Assembly (NCBI GenBank): GCA_030295235.1
Contig: AP026135.1
Coordinates: forward strand, 211,001-275,000
Direction: 5' to 3'
DNA length: 64,000 nucleotides
Source: Fistulifera solaris
Taxonomy: Eukaryota > Bacillariophyta > Bacillariophyceae > Naviculales > Stauroneidaceae
Numbering within the stretch: position 1 is the stretch's first letter; the number at the start of each line of letters is the position of its first letter. The translations under genes and the position numbers were made by a program. Below, in pieces: positions 11,202 through 21,590 of the stretch. Under the pieces are notes generated by a model. The model was given only the letters and a program-made list of their open reading frames with translations, ran no database searches and was not told the origin of the DNA.

Positions 11202-11919
11202 TTAAAAGTAAGGAAAGCCCTTGTCGTACAACACCGCTTGCGTCACGGCACCACTAAACGCCATCATGGCCAAACGACCATTCTTGAGTTCCTGATACTT
11301 TAGCTTGTTGATTTGTGCTTCCGTCTTTCCCTCCAAATACTTGGTCCCAAAGTTAAAGTCACCGGGAGCACGTCCCGATCCTTGCAACATTTCCGAAACG
11401 CCAATGTACGAAACAATTTCGGCCAAGACGATCCAAATCAATGCATTGCCCATGACTTTTTGATCGACCAAGACATCGTGCGCCGCGACGGAACTCAATC
11501 CTTTGCCCAAGGGATGCAAGACAACACCGACATCGGTCGTAATAAAGCCCACAATGGCCAACATGGCAATGCGACCGTGTTTCAATTCGGCTTCTCGCAA
11601 ATAATCCATGGGGAAGTAGTTGGAAAAGCCCAAAGGATCAAAACCAGTTTCTTCACCAATGTAACCCTTGCAGTTTTCGGGGTAGGGAAGGAACGGCATG
11701 GCGGGGCTCTTTTCGGCCGAAAGTGCCGTGGCTTTGCTGGCTGTGTAGTGGAGAGAGAGAGAGAGAAAGAAAGAAAGGGATGAGAGACATATCTATCTAG
11801 CGAATGAAAGAGAAAGAGGCTTCCTCTCTAGTTCGCACAAAAACGAACGTACCTCCCTGAGACGCAGGGGCGAAAGCAGCAGAGACACCTACAATAGATG
11901 CAAGAACGGCGAGCTTCAT
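11202..11919 (-). CDS. Fucoxanthin chlorophyll a/c-binding protein (Lhc family), second copy
   Basis: Exons 11919-11853 and 11740-11202 (112 bp intron), 201 residues. Exon 1 is 67 nt, as in the Lhc gene at 9,981, encoding MKLAVLASIVGVSAAFAPAS and ending in the same phase. Mature protein: PFLPYPENCKGY, GFDPLGFSNY, helix 1 LREAELKHGRIAMLA, helix 2 ALIWIVLAEIVSYIG, and helix 3 ELKNGRLAMMAFSG with the canonical Asn ligand. Both proteins end alike, in QAVLYD then GFPY. The shared gene structure and tail-to-tail layout suggest an old inverted duplication with strong divergence. It functions as a thylakoid antenna protein. Confidence 0.88.
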
Positions 11920-12336
11920 CTTCGATCAGTTATTACAGTTGAATTGGAAATGAAGAGGATGTGTATAGATATATTATACCTTGAGAGGATCAACAGAGGA
12001 TGATGGTGCGCATGGTCGTTGGCGTCCTTCTGGTTGAGGTCCCAGCTGTGAGAAAGATCGCGAGGGCGCGTTGGCTCACGTCATGTCGATCGAGTCAGAG
12101 CGGTACTGGTAAAGTAGAATAGAAGTCGTCAGGATTGATTTTCACAACATAGGTTTGAATAATGACAGTGCAAAGGAAGTAGAACGGGTTTCCTCCCATC
12201 ATCCCGACGCAATACGCAACACGGAACCCATGTTTCAACCATCATTATCGAACGGATTCTCATTCCTTCGTCCTTCATTGACTCAGTATCATTCATCTCT
12301 ATCATCTGATTCAATCAGTCGTATAATCCTCTTAAA
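11920..12336. other. Intergenic region 5' of the second Lhc gene
   Basis: 417 bp upstream of the minus-strand Lhc start. It should hold that promoter and possibly that of the small candidate gene at 12,337. No repeated or recognisable motif stands out. Confidence 0.35.
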
Positions 12337-12834
12337 ATGACAACTCCCGACAAAGTACCCTGCCGTGGATTTCAAGGAGACAAAAAGTCAATGACTGACT
12401 TGTTTCGACAATCCTTGGGCACGGGTCCACCCGTATCGCGTCGGCTGTGTCTTTCCCCAAACCTCGATTTGCCAGCGTATTATCCCGGAGCTGCCCACTT
12501 CAGAATTTCGTCTCTGTTAACAGAAGAATGTATGTGGATATTGGTCACAAAATCGTGTCAACACGAATTGGGATCGCCACCGTAAGACGCGCGCTGCTGG
12601 GTGTCCGGACGTTTCAATCATACCAAGAAATCGTCAAAAGACGATGACGCGGCCACCGAAAATTGATGTCATCCAAGTGCAACAACGATTGACGGAACGC
12701 AGTTATGTGCAACTGGGCGGCGAATCCTGGTAAAAATCAAACAACTTTCAATGAAAGCCATTCGTGAACAAAGGATGGAGCAATTGACCGAATTGCGACG
12801 GAAAATTCGAAAAATGAATCCATCTTATTTATGA
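12337..12834 (+). pseudogene. Possible small gene broken by run-length indels
   Basis: No single frame covers this stretch, but three successive frames are each open and plausible as protein. An ATG frame begins at 12,337 (or the in-frame ATG at 12,391). A second has a basic, Ser/Arg-rich segment followed by MYVDIGHKIVSTRIG and RRALLGVRTFQSYQEIV. A third has RPPKIDVIQVQQRLTER, and the end returns to a helical, charged tail MKAIREQRMEQLTELRRKIR ending PSYL and a stop at 12,832. Adding one base to the CCCC, AAAA and GG runs at the three junctions would join them into about 166 codons. A mitochondrial protein is conceivable. Family unknown; a chance assembly of ORFs is not excluded. Confidence 0.3.
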
Positions 12835-14486
12835 TGAAACTGGAAAAGATGTAATAAATTGTGTGAAGCGGGTAAAAGGGAAAGAGTCTATAATAATATG
12901 TGTGATGCCGTCGGACTTTCCACAAGGATTTTTTTAATCGACGGATGTTTCAAATCAAGACTGAAATGTATTTATTCGTGAATGACGCAATGACGGCCAG
13001 AACGGTGGCGTGGTACCACCCATCATCAAAACGAAAAAGCCATCCTTCCTTCCTTCCTTCCTTCGTGTCAATCAACGCCGAGACGAATGAGTTCCAGGTT
13101 CCAGGAGAGCAGCACCTCAACGGTGCTTTCCTACAATGCACGGGTTGGAGGAGGAGTCGCTCTTACGTTGAAGATGTTGGGCCGATAAAAAGGTAAGAAA
13201 AGTTGGTCGACGGTAATCGATTGGAGAGACGACTACTCGCTGATTATAGACAGATTATTAGCTCTATCGGAAGACTCCCTCGAGGGTTTGTCGACAAAAA
13301 TCGCACGTATTATATGAGAGAATCTTCGACATGATTTTTAAAGGAACACTTATTTCATTTTTTACCTCACACTTTTTTCTGTTGTTCAGATTGATTATTG
13401 TTGTGGAATATTGAATTGACATTCATTGTCCAATCTTTTCGTCAAGGTAAGACACGAAACGCGCTTTGACAAATCTTCGTGGTGGAATGCATCGTTATGC
13501 CTTTTTCGCAACGGCAACCCATCTGCCATGGAGAGTTGTCCTATCTATGGACAAAATTATTTTATTCTCCGCCAAGGGTTGCCAAGAATGATCTAGCCGA
13601 GCTACTTTAGGAATCATCCCATTAACTATACTCATTGAATGGGGCGAGTCGAAAGCTCGTGACACTGTTTTCGCGCGTGTATAGTAATCGACCTCACGAG
13701 TGTTCGTTTGCTGTTCGTTTGCAGAAACAAGGAGACGTAGTATGGAATGCCCTTTACTACGCTTGACCAGCAAAAAGTTCGTACGGTAAGTCACTTTTAA
13801 GTCGGAGCGCACGCCTTCCTCGTGACGAAAAACCATGCTGCGTTCTTTCTGAAACTATTCATGATTGATTCTACATGTTGGTTTGTATTCTCCGAAGGAA
13901 TCTCGTTGTTGTCGTGCGTCCTCTTAAGTTTCGATTCAAATCTGTCTAATAACCTTCATTGTGTTCTACAGAGCGCAATGCGTAATGTCAAGCACGCATA
14001 CGAGTAGAACATAGAATAAACAATAAAGATTTGAGGTAAGATCTGCTGGCGAACAATGTCTTGCGTGGGTGGAATTTTGCAAATGAGGAAGTTGAAGGGA
14101 ATGATTACTCTGCGGAGTAGCAATGTGAAATAACCTTTTTACCAATGGATCCTTCTGATGCACTATTGTCGTGATTTTGAGAATTGTTTTGAAAACCCGA
14201 ATCTCATGAAGATCCATCGTTTGCGTGGGCAACCCATAAAATCGTGGTCATGGCCTTTGAACAGCGAACGAGCCAGGGCATAAACTATGGGTGACTCGAG
14301 ACCCTATCTGAGATACTTTTTTCGTTTTCATGATAACGTTCTAAAGCGAACGAGCTCACTTCATTCTCTCTCACATACATTGTTTACAAGGACAAGATGT
14401 TCTTTTAATTCTATATTCGGATTTTACTCCACATTCTACATCTATGTTAAGTACGACGATTGATTCCACAAAACAAATGAACGGAA
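12835..14486. other. Long stretch without a supported gene
   Basis: About 1.65 kb, mostly AT-rich. It contains a TTCC tetranucleotide run (13,043-13,064). A minus-strand ORF of 113 codons (13,495-13,836) has no recognisable domain and is the only moderately long frame. Nothing else can be supported. Confidence 0.4.
13043..13064. repeat. TTCC microsatellite
   Basis: About five and a half perfect TTCC/CTTC units in non-coding DNA; liable to length variation. Confidence 0.8.
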
Positions 14487-16197
14487 TCATGCGTACTTTT
14501 CGGGATATTTCTTTACATGAGCTTCCAGCTGAGCTTGCTGGCGCTGGAGGTGAAGAGGCATGTCGTGGTACACATCGGTAAAGAGCTCGCGCATGGGCAC
14601 CGGAGGGCGTCGCTCGGCCTGTTCCATCGCCTTCACCACGTCATTACGTTCTTGCTTTCGCATGACTTCCACATCTTCTTCTGAAAGTAGATCATGCTTT
14701 TTGAGAAACGCTTCTAGGCGGTTCAGTGGGTCATGATTCTCGGTCGTAGTTAGAACCTCATCGACGCTTCGGTATTGCGATGAGTCGTCAGAGGTGCTGT
14801 GATGTCCTTGACGATAAGTCATAGCTTCAATGAGGACTGGAGCATTTTTGGAAAGGGCGTACTGTTTAGCCTCCCGGACAGCAGCATGTACCGCGAAAAT
14901 GTCATTGCCATCCACACGAACCCCCGCCATTCCGTAGCCCGGTGCGCGAGAAATTACCCCATCTCCAGCAAACTGATCCGACGTCGGAGTGGAAATTGCG
15001 TAGCCATTATTACGGCAGAGGAAAATAGCTGGCGCATTCAGCGTCGCTGCAAAATTCAGCGCGGAGTGAAAGTCTGGTGTGGAAGTTGATCCATCACCGA
15101 AGAAGCAGACTGCCACATTCGGTTCGCCTGCCAGTTTAAGCCGGTAAGCTGCTCCAACAGCGTGTGGCAATTGTGTCCCCAGAGGACTTGACACGGTGTG
15201 ATAGTTTAAAGCTCGAGAGCCGTAATGAATGGGCATTTGACGTCCTTTGCCAAGGTCAAGTATATTCGAAAAGCACTGGTTGGTGAACTGCTCGAGCGTA
15301 AATCCACGCCACATGAGAACACCCTGTTCCCGATACTGCGCAAACACCGGATCTCCCACCTCCAAGGCCGATGCGGCTCCCATAAGAATCGCTTCTTCCC
15401 CGCGGCAAGTTAAATAGAACGAAATTCGACCCTGTCGCTGCGCATTGAGTAAAATGTCGTCCATCTGACGCAGACGAACAATTTGACGATGCGCTCTGAG
15501 TAATGTGTTGTTGGAATTGGTGTCGACGTAAGGATATTTGCTAGCGCGCAAGAGGCCGCTTTTCTGGATTTCATCGGACTGATAGGGATGGGCGTGGGCC
15601 AGGAAAGCCCGAAACTGGTCCAAATTATCCTCTACGTCGTCGGGAGTTGTCACGTCGGGACGAAGGACCGGTTGATTGATCCCGTCGTAAGCCGGGTCTC
15701 GGATCTCTCCATCTTGTTCCTGTTGTCGATTGAAACGAAACGGCGACTTTTAGACAAATGATGGGAAAAGTGTTCTCGTTCGACAAGTGTTCAAAAACAA
15801 GGGTTCGCAATGCATTCTGTGGTCGTCGTCGATGGGTACTTACCATGAGTCGATAAACGGGCCAAATACCTCGAGGCGTATCATCTTCGGGTTGAATCAA
15901 TTGCAAATTCGACGTAATAGGAATAGGAACCGTTCCGGCATAGGAAAGTGTCATTTCTTGAGCCGCGGATGTTCGCTCTTGAATCGAGGGTGCCAGACGT
16001 GCTGGATGATAAGGAATCATAGCCCGCTGTTTGTAATCATGGATAGTACCCCAATCACTCTCTACTTCTTCTTGCGGTAAGGGACGAGCAGATGATAGCG
16101 AACGATTCTTTGAAGCACGACTGGCGCTCTTGGAACTGAAATGCCGGGGCGTTCGAAGAACCTTGATAGGATGAATACTAAGAATAGGAATTCTCAT
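14487..16197 (-). CDS. BCKDHA: Branched-chain 2-oxoacid dehydrogenase E1 alpha subunit
   Basis: Exons 16197-15844 and 15719-14487 (124 bp intron), 528 residues. E1 alpha/beta decarboxylates the ketoacids of Leu, Ile and Val with thiamine diphosphate in the mitochondrial matrix. The Arg/Ser-rich N-terminus fits a mitochondrial presequence. Family marks: YRLMEQDGEI at the splice join, TCRGEEAILMGAASAL, YREQGVLMWRG, PIHYGSRALNYHTVSSPLGTQ, and the ThDP site GDGSTSTPDFHSALNFA ending in CRNNGYAIST. YRQGHHSTSDDSSQYR contains the phosphorylation-loop serines that branched-chain ketoacid dehydrogenase kinase targets in other organisms. About 80 residues longer than the human protein, mainly N-terminal. 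ETF beta, a partner in downstream acyl-CoA oxidation, is at 41,871. Confidence 0.93.
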
Positions 16198-16844
16198 GAT
16201 TGCGTTCTTGTTTTCCTTTAATTCTTATCTTGCTCTTCAAATGATGGATGAGAAGAACAATGTCTTTGGATGAAAGTTGATGATTTCTTTTGACAGAACA
16301 CCATCGAGAAAGGGAAAAAAGAACAAATTGGGGAAGAACCGTTTTGAAAATCTGCGACGTGATGGGCCCATCGAGGTGTCACATCCTGACTGTTTGTAGA
16401 GGGGGAAAGTAGAGCGCTGGAACGCGGAACGACCGTTTTGGTGACCTGCCGTGTCGGATTGCGACATATCTGGCTAAGTATCAGTTACCTGTACGAGGAG
16501 GCGAGCGAGCCGCACTCCTAACCCTTTAACGTCTGTCCGACCACCGCTTCTGCTCGAGGAGAATGAATTGAGACAAAGTAATTCGTAATTGAAACAGCAC
16601 GACTTTCAATAAAAGGCGACGTTAGAAACTACACTTACAGCTTGTTGTATCAATCAAAGCTACTTTTACGTCAAAACAACGATTTAAAAAGGTCTAGTTC
16701 TATTTTGGATTAAATTGGAAGTGAGATCGCACAAAGGAAATCGGTATGTACAAAGGTTTTCAGCTCCGATGCCGAGCTCAGCGATGGCTTGCGAGACGAC
16801 TCTCGTTCTTTCTATATTTCTCACACAGTATCGTTGACAGAATC
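16198..16844. other. Intergenic region between BCKDHA and the B12-like gene
   Basis: 647 bp upstream of both outward-facing genes. There is an AT-rich tract near 16,650-16,740. No supported ORF or motif. Confidence 0.35.
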
Positions 16845-17021
16845 ATGGTATTTCGAGGACAAGATGCGTGGAGACAACATCGTCTCTTTACGAACTTACA
16901 TAAATTTCCGATCCCCGGCTTTAGCAAGGCCGTCGCGATTTATGGTGCCTTTGTCTGTGTTGAATATGCTTACAAATTAGCCACCATGCCGGCTTCCGTC
17001 AGTCATGGGCATCATCATTAG
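16845..17021 (+). CDS. Complex I B12/NDUFB3-like small subunit
   Basis: 58 residues from MVFRGQDAWRQHRLFTNL. The DAWRQH motif followed by a Phe-Pro-Gly turn (FPIPGFSKAVAIYG) and one membrane helix (AVAIYGAFVCVEYAYKL) resembles NDUFB3/B12 subunits, which anchor in the membrane arm of mitochondrial NADH dehydrogenase. The protein ends in a His-rich tail, HGHHH. The frame is open 33 codons further upstream, but that part looks like leader or intron sequence, and ATG 16,845 gives the size expected for a B12 core. Assignment rests on short motifs only. Confidence 0.5.
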   Translation: MVFRGQDAWRQHRLFTNLHKFPIPGFSKAVAIYGAFVCVEYAYKLATMPASVSHGHHH

Positions 17022-17152
17022 ATGGAAAGTTGCTAAAATAAGAAAAAAATTGGAATGGAGCGGCTTCATCAAGCACTGGTGCCTCGATCCCTGTAATAAG
17101 AAATTGTCGATGCTTTACACTCGTTTCTAGAACATCCTCTTCTATAAGTTTA

Positions 17153-18663
17153 CTACGTTTTCCAACGCACCGTCACCGCTTGACCCGCCAGTTGACATGC
17201 CTCTATGGTTTCACGTTCCATCTTGTCTGCCAAATCCTCCGGAGGGAAACCCGCCATGACCACAAATTCTTTACCGCCCCGGGCTTCTTCGTTGGTTTGC
17301 TGGAAACAAAAACAAAGTGAGAATTAGAATCTGGACGAGCTCGTGCGCACATGTAACTTACCGCAATAAAGGCATACAACACTTTGACACGATCGCCGGC
17401 CGCAAACTTCCGGATGACTCGTTTGCCATCGGGCATACGAATTTGGATACGAGCTCCATCCGCTGGTTCCTCTCCCACCGGCATATTCAATAGTTCATTG
17501 TGAATCGATGGCTCTTGTGCGACTGGCTTGGAACCCATGAGCTTGTCGTCATCCTCTTCGTCGTCGTCATTGACATAAAGAACGGAACTATCGTCATCAT
17601 CATCATTCTCCGCACGACTATCCTGCAAACTCGCACGCATGGCGGCTTGCAGTTGTTCATCTTCGGACATGTCTTGCACCGGTCGTTTGACACCAGCCGG
17701 ACGAGCGGCTTGCGGGGGACGATCGAACGAGTTTCGTGAACAAAAATCCATGGCCCTTTCCGCGAAATAATCGGCCGTCATGGGTTGTTCCATCGTCCAC
17801 CCTTCCTTTTTCCACACGAGTCGTCCCGTACGTGGATCAATGATGGCGACATGAGGATAATCGGTGACTTTGTATCGTTCGACGTACGTTTGTCCTTCGG
17901 GTGTAATGTCTCTCTATTAAAAAAGCAAGAGTGAGATGGACTTCGAGACACCGGTAGGTTCATTCCAGCATTCGCTTACCTGTTGCCAGAAAATGAATCC
18001 TTCCCGAATGAGATTTTCCACTAATTCATCTCTCCAGACATCCCGATTCAAAGCATGACAAGCAAATTCATCGTCTTTCTGTATATTGACCAGTAACCAT
18101 CGCTTGGAGTCTTTCGCCATGGTCCGGGCTCCTTGAAAACCTCCTGCTTTGTGCAATAAATGATCCGGAGGAGCAAACATATCCGTTAAATTGGGTGGAT
18201 TGTGTTGAATGATTTGAATTTCATCATCGTCGTCATCATCGTCCGTATCCATATCCTCTTTTTCTTCGTCTCGAGCGTACGCTGCCGCCGCCGCCGCTGC
18301 ATTCACCGCCGCACGGACATCGGTCATCCGACTGGAGGAGCCACCAAACGCGGTTTGGGCGAATTGTTCTTCCATCATGGCACTCATCAATTGAAAGGTC
18401 GGATCTTGATGCAACAACGAAGTATTATCGTCCATCAATCGCATCGTACGTGTTTCATCAGGAGCACGAATGTCCTCGGCAAATGGATTTGCCGCCGTCT
18501 CATTTCCACTACCGCCGCCTTGTTGATGTTCGAGAAACAAACTCACGGCGGTTTCTAAATTCCCACCACTCATTTCTAGATAACTGGTTGCACTGGAAGG
18601 ATCAGCACTTCCGGTAAAAGCCAAAAATTGGGAAACGAGTTCATCATCGACAATCGTGGACAT
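17153..18663 (-). CDS. UBA-UAS-UIM-UBX domain protein (UBXN7/Ubx5-like)
   Basis: Exons 18663-17980, 17913-17362 and 17299-17153 (introns 66 and 62 bp), 460 residues. Order of domains: N-terminal UBA-like (LVSQFLAFTGSADPSSATSYL), a thioredoxin-like UAS domain (AKDSKRWLLVNIQKDDEFAC, then VTDYPHVAIIDPRTGRLVW), a ubiquitin-interacting motif (SEDEQLQAAMRASLQ) and a C-terminal UBX fold (RIQIRMPDGKRVIRKF, GFPPEDL). Acidic Asp/Glu runs separate them. This architecture is that of p97/Cdc48 adaptors that bring ubiquitinated clients and cullin ligases to the segregase. Located in nucleus or cytosol. Confidence 0.88.
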
Positions 18664-19104
18664 TGTGTAATCTTTCCCGTATGCGGCGAGAATCGTCAGT
18701 CAAGCTTCGATTGCTTCCGAACAAGCGAGCAGGCAAACAAACAAACAAAATCTTTTGTTCTACAGGTTGTTGAGAATGACGGGAACTCTGACTTCTCTTT
18801 TGTGCAGATATCGTTTCTTATTGTACTAGTATGCATGACAGAATGATCCTCTCGCACTTTCGACCTTCCGTGACCTTCGTTTTCGAAAGGAGCGGGTTGT
18901 TCGTTGTTCGTCAACCGTCCTGTAGGTACATTTTTTCTATGTGTCGCATCAATAACTACTAATAATTACAAAACAACATTGAAACGAATGTTATGCGCGC
19001 ACCTCGATCGTCGCGTCGATCGCGTTGACTTTTTCCATTAGTTTCATTTCCTGGATTACTTCATCCTCCTCCCCATAGGATCCTATTACCGCTGGCTACG
19101 AACC
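18664..19104. promoter_or_regulatory. Divergent intergenic region, UBX and MBD4-like genes
   Basis: 441 bp between two outward-facing starts; presumed to hold both promoters. AAAC/CAAA repeats near 18,733-18,748. No clear element. Confidence 0.35.
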
Positions 19105-20247
19105 ATGACCAAAGGAACCCCTAACAAATCGTCAGCCAAACAAAGTCCCTATTTCCGCCACAAACGTCGCCAAATATGTGAGAATAGTCCTTACTTTCCC
19201 AACGCCCCTTCCTCGCCGTTCGGCGCGATGCAATCGTTGGGATCCTTGTGGCATTGTCTCGGTGCCAGCATCATCGCGTCAAACTCTGGGACGTTGGTTG
19301 AGCCGAATATTCCAACCGTTCATCAGATTCGTAACACGTTGCGTCATTTCGAAGCATGTCCCGTATTTCAGAAACGTTATGGGAAATCATCCTCTTCGTT
19401 CGACTCCAACAACGACAGCCGCTGTCTTACCGACAGGACACAACATCTCGAAATAAGCGTGCGGCATCTGTGTACCTACCGATGTTATTATCGTGCGTAT
19501 GCACCGGCACGGGCGTGGTGGGCTTTGCGAGAAAAAGTACAAAGCCAGACTTGTTTACCGATACAATCGTTGCTGCAGGGATGGAGTTGTCTATTGATGA
19601 TGCCCTCGACGAATAAAGTAGTCTTTGTCGATCCATCGCATCGTGTCGTTTGGAACGAACAGGATGTTCTGCATCAAATCTTGGGTCCCCAACGAAGAAT
19701 CCAAAGAAGAGTGGAACGATATCCGGTGTTACCCCAACGTATCTGGTTCGACTCTACGACCGACGAACGTCCCACGAAACGATCCAAATCCTCGTGTCCC
19801 CGACGAATCGTTTGTACTGACTCTCCCTTTGGTTTGTTGGAAGAACTCTTTGTCGAAAATCCCTTCCAATTGTTACTTTCTACCATTCTTTTGAATCGAA
19901 CGACCCGCATTCAAGTCGATCCTGTCTTGTACGAATTGTTGCAACACTGGCCGACGCCTGAATCGTTGTTCCAGGCGGAACTTGATTCCTTGATTCAAGT
20001 AGTACGTCCCTTGGGAATGGGTTACCGCCGTGCGATGGGTCTTTTACAATTTGCCCGTGATTATCTGACGCAAGATAATTCAAAGTATCAGGATGTCATG
20101 GAATTGTATTATTGTGGCCCATATGCTCAAGATGCATACCGGTTGTTCATTCAAAAGAATGCTTCGATCAAACCATTAGACCATGCACTGCGTGCCTACG
20201 CTAGATATCAACGTGGGGTACTAGCGGACCAAGAAAAGAAAGCATAA
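19105..20247 (+). CDS. MBD4-like mismatch-specific DNA glycosylase (HhH-GPD)
   Basis: Single exon, 380 residues. The C-terminal 150 residues match the MBD4 glycosylase fold: SPFGLLEELFVENPFQLLL, STILLNRTT, VRPLGMGYRRAMGLLQFA, the helix-hairpin-helix region ELYYCGPYAQDAYRLFI, and the catalytic aspartate in PLDHAL (PEDHKL in vertebrate MBD4). The enzyme removes T or U from G mismatches in base excision repair. The basic N-terminus (SPYFRHKRRQICENSP) could direct nuclear entry. No methyl-CpG-binding domain is visible, so any specificity for methylated context would need another mechanism. The middle part (residues 40-230) has no domain I recognise. Confidence 0.8.
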   Translation: MTKGTPNKSSAKQSPYFRHKRRQICENSPYFPNAPSSPFGAMQSLGSLWHCLGASIIASNSGTLVEPNIPTVHQIRNTLRHFEACPVFQKRYGKSSSSFDSNNDSRCLTDRTQHLEISVRHLCTYRCYYRAYAPARAWWALREKVQSQTCLPIQSLLQGWSCLLMMPSTNKVVFVDPSHRVVWNEQDVLHQILGPQRRIQRRVERYPVLPQRIWFDSTTDERPTKRSKSSCPRRIVCTDSPFGLLEELFVENPFQLLLSTILLNRTTRIQVDPVLYELLQHWPTPESLFQAELDSLIQVVRPLGMGYRRAMGLLQFARDYLTQDNSKYQDVMELYYCGPYAQDAYRLFIQKNASIKPLDHALRAYARYQRGVLADQEKKA

Positions 20248-20467
20248 GCATTAGCGAAAAATAATTCATCGGAACTACGTTTGATCGAATAACAGTTTCG
20301 CATACGATCTGATACAAATAGACTTTACATACAGGAGGCGCGTCAATGGTTATGAGAAAGAGGCATTGCTGCAATCGAAACAAAGTAGATTATCTGTATA
20401 AGCAATCAACCTTCCAAAGAGCAGGTGGAGTGGAGATCCCCCTCAAGCTTACAATGTTCCTTGCGCG

Positions 20468-20851
20468 TTAGAGTTTCCATAAACGCAGAAACAATTGTGC
20501 TTCACCGACTGTCGTAGTCGTCGGTTTCTTGGGTGGTTTCGGGTATGGTTCGGAGCGACGTCGTGTCCGACGTTTCGGTACTCGTACTTTTCCACCGCCT
20601 TGCGGTATTGTGACTCCTTCTTCGTCTGGAGCTTCCGGTTGAATCACCACGTACGGTACGGGAGGTGCTTCCGTTTCATCATCCTCAGTTGGTATTAAAC
20701 TGGCCAATGCGGCGAGGGCAGGATGCGCCGCAAAATCGGCCGGCAGACTTTGCATGAACAGTGGACAATGAGTGTAATTGTCGTCGTCGTCGTCGTTGTT
20801 GTTGCACGAGAGCTCCTCGTTCACTTCTGCGGTGGTTACTTCTGTGTTCAT
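20468..20851 (-). CDS. Conserved-looking small acidic/basic protein, function unknown
   Basis: 127 residues from ATG at 20,851 (an upstream in-frame start exists at 20,914 but adds a hydrophobic leader-like stretch). The N-half has a polyAsp run and the segment CPLFMQSLPADFAAHPALAAL. The C-half is basic (RVPKRRTRRRSEPYPKPPKKP) and ends in VGEAQLFLRLWKL, which looks like a short conserved motif. No family recognised. Convergent with the MBD4-like gene, 220 bp apart. Confidence 0.45.
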   Translation of the reverse strand: MNTEVTTAEVNEELSCNNNDDDDDNYTHCPLFMQSLPADFAAHPALAALASLIPTEDDETEAPPVPYVVIQPEAPDEEGVTIPQGGGKVRVPKRRTRRRSEPYPKPPKKPTTTTVGEAQLFLRLWKL

Positions 20852-21590
20852 TGTGAATTCAATTGATACTGTATGCAAAGGATAATAGATGATATGTACA
20901 AACAATGATAGCAAGAGAAAATACTCGGAGTACCTGGGAATGTGTGGTTCTCACATTCTTGCTCACATTTACGCAAGCGACGAGCCGAGCGACGATACCA
21001 GTAGTGAGGGAAGGAAAAAGGAATTGGCGAGGATCCATGACTCGTCTGGCTTTCGTCAGACAAAGTGGGACTGAGGCCAGCGAATCATCGCAAACACGTT
21101 TCTTACTTATTTTCCTGTGTGACATTACGGTACCGGTACCGCAATGGAGATTGGGGCCAAGAAAGAATACGCGCGCGTGCACCTTACCTGGTACGATTTT
21201 TTTTTTGTTTATTTTTTACTTTTTACTTGTTCTGATGCCGATGATCTAGTTTTCAAAGAAGAGGACTCCCACACCGTAACATAATCCATTAACAACTCCG
21301 ACGTATAATTTGTTTTGCACACTATGTGGGGATAACGGAAGGACTCCCACGAGATCGTACAATCATCATCGGGAATAGAATACTGACTGGTAGCGCTTGA
21401 ACAGTTTATGTCCTCCGTATGCGAACGTCAGACAAATAATTGAGACGGCAGTTGCTCTTGGTGTCTTGGTGTAGAATATATTTGACTACGTAAGAACGTA
21501 GGCACGAAAAACATTTGACAATCTATCGACTGAGCTGTATACTACCAGTAAGGATATTCACTTTGGGCGATATGGCCTTTGTTAAAAGCA
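20852..21590. other. Intergenic region with GGTACCGGTACC palindrome and diverged repeat flank
   Basis: Holds the perfect 12 bp palindrome GGTACCGGTACC (21,130-21,141). The last part (about 21,310-21,590) is a diverged inverted copy of 26,462-26,730, continuing the inverted repeat outward. Shared words such as ATTGTACGATCTCGTGGGAG occur in both at matching distance from the arms. No gene is supported. Confidence 0.6.

Noticed and set aside
13495-13836. 113-codon minus-strand ORF
   Set aside because: No domain, no targeting signal, isolated in a long non-coding stretch; consistent with chance.
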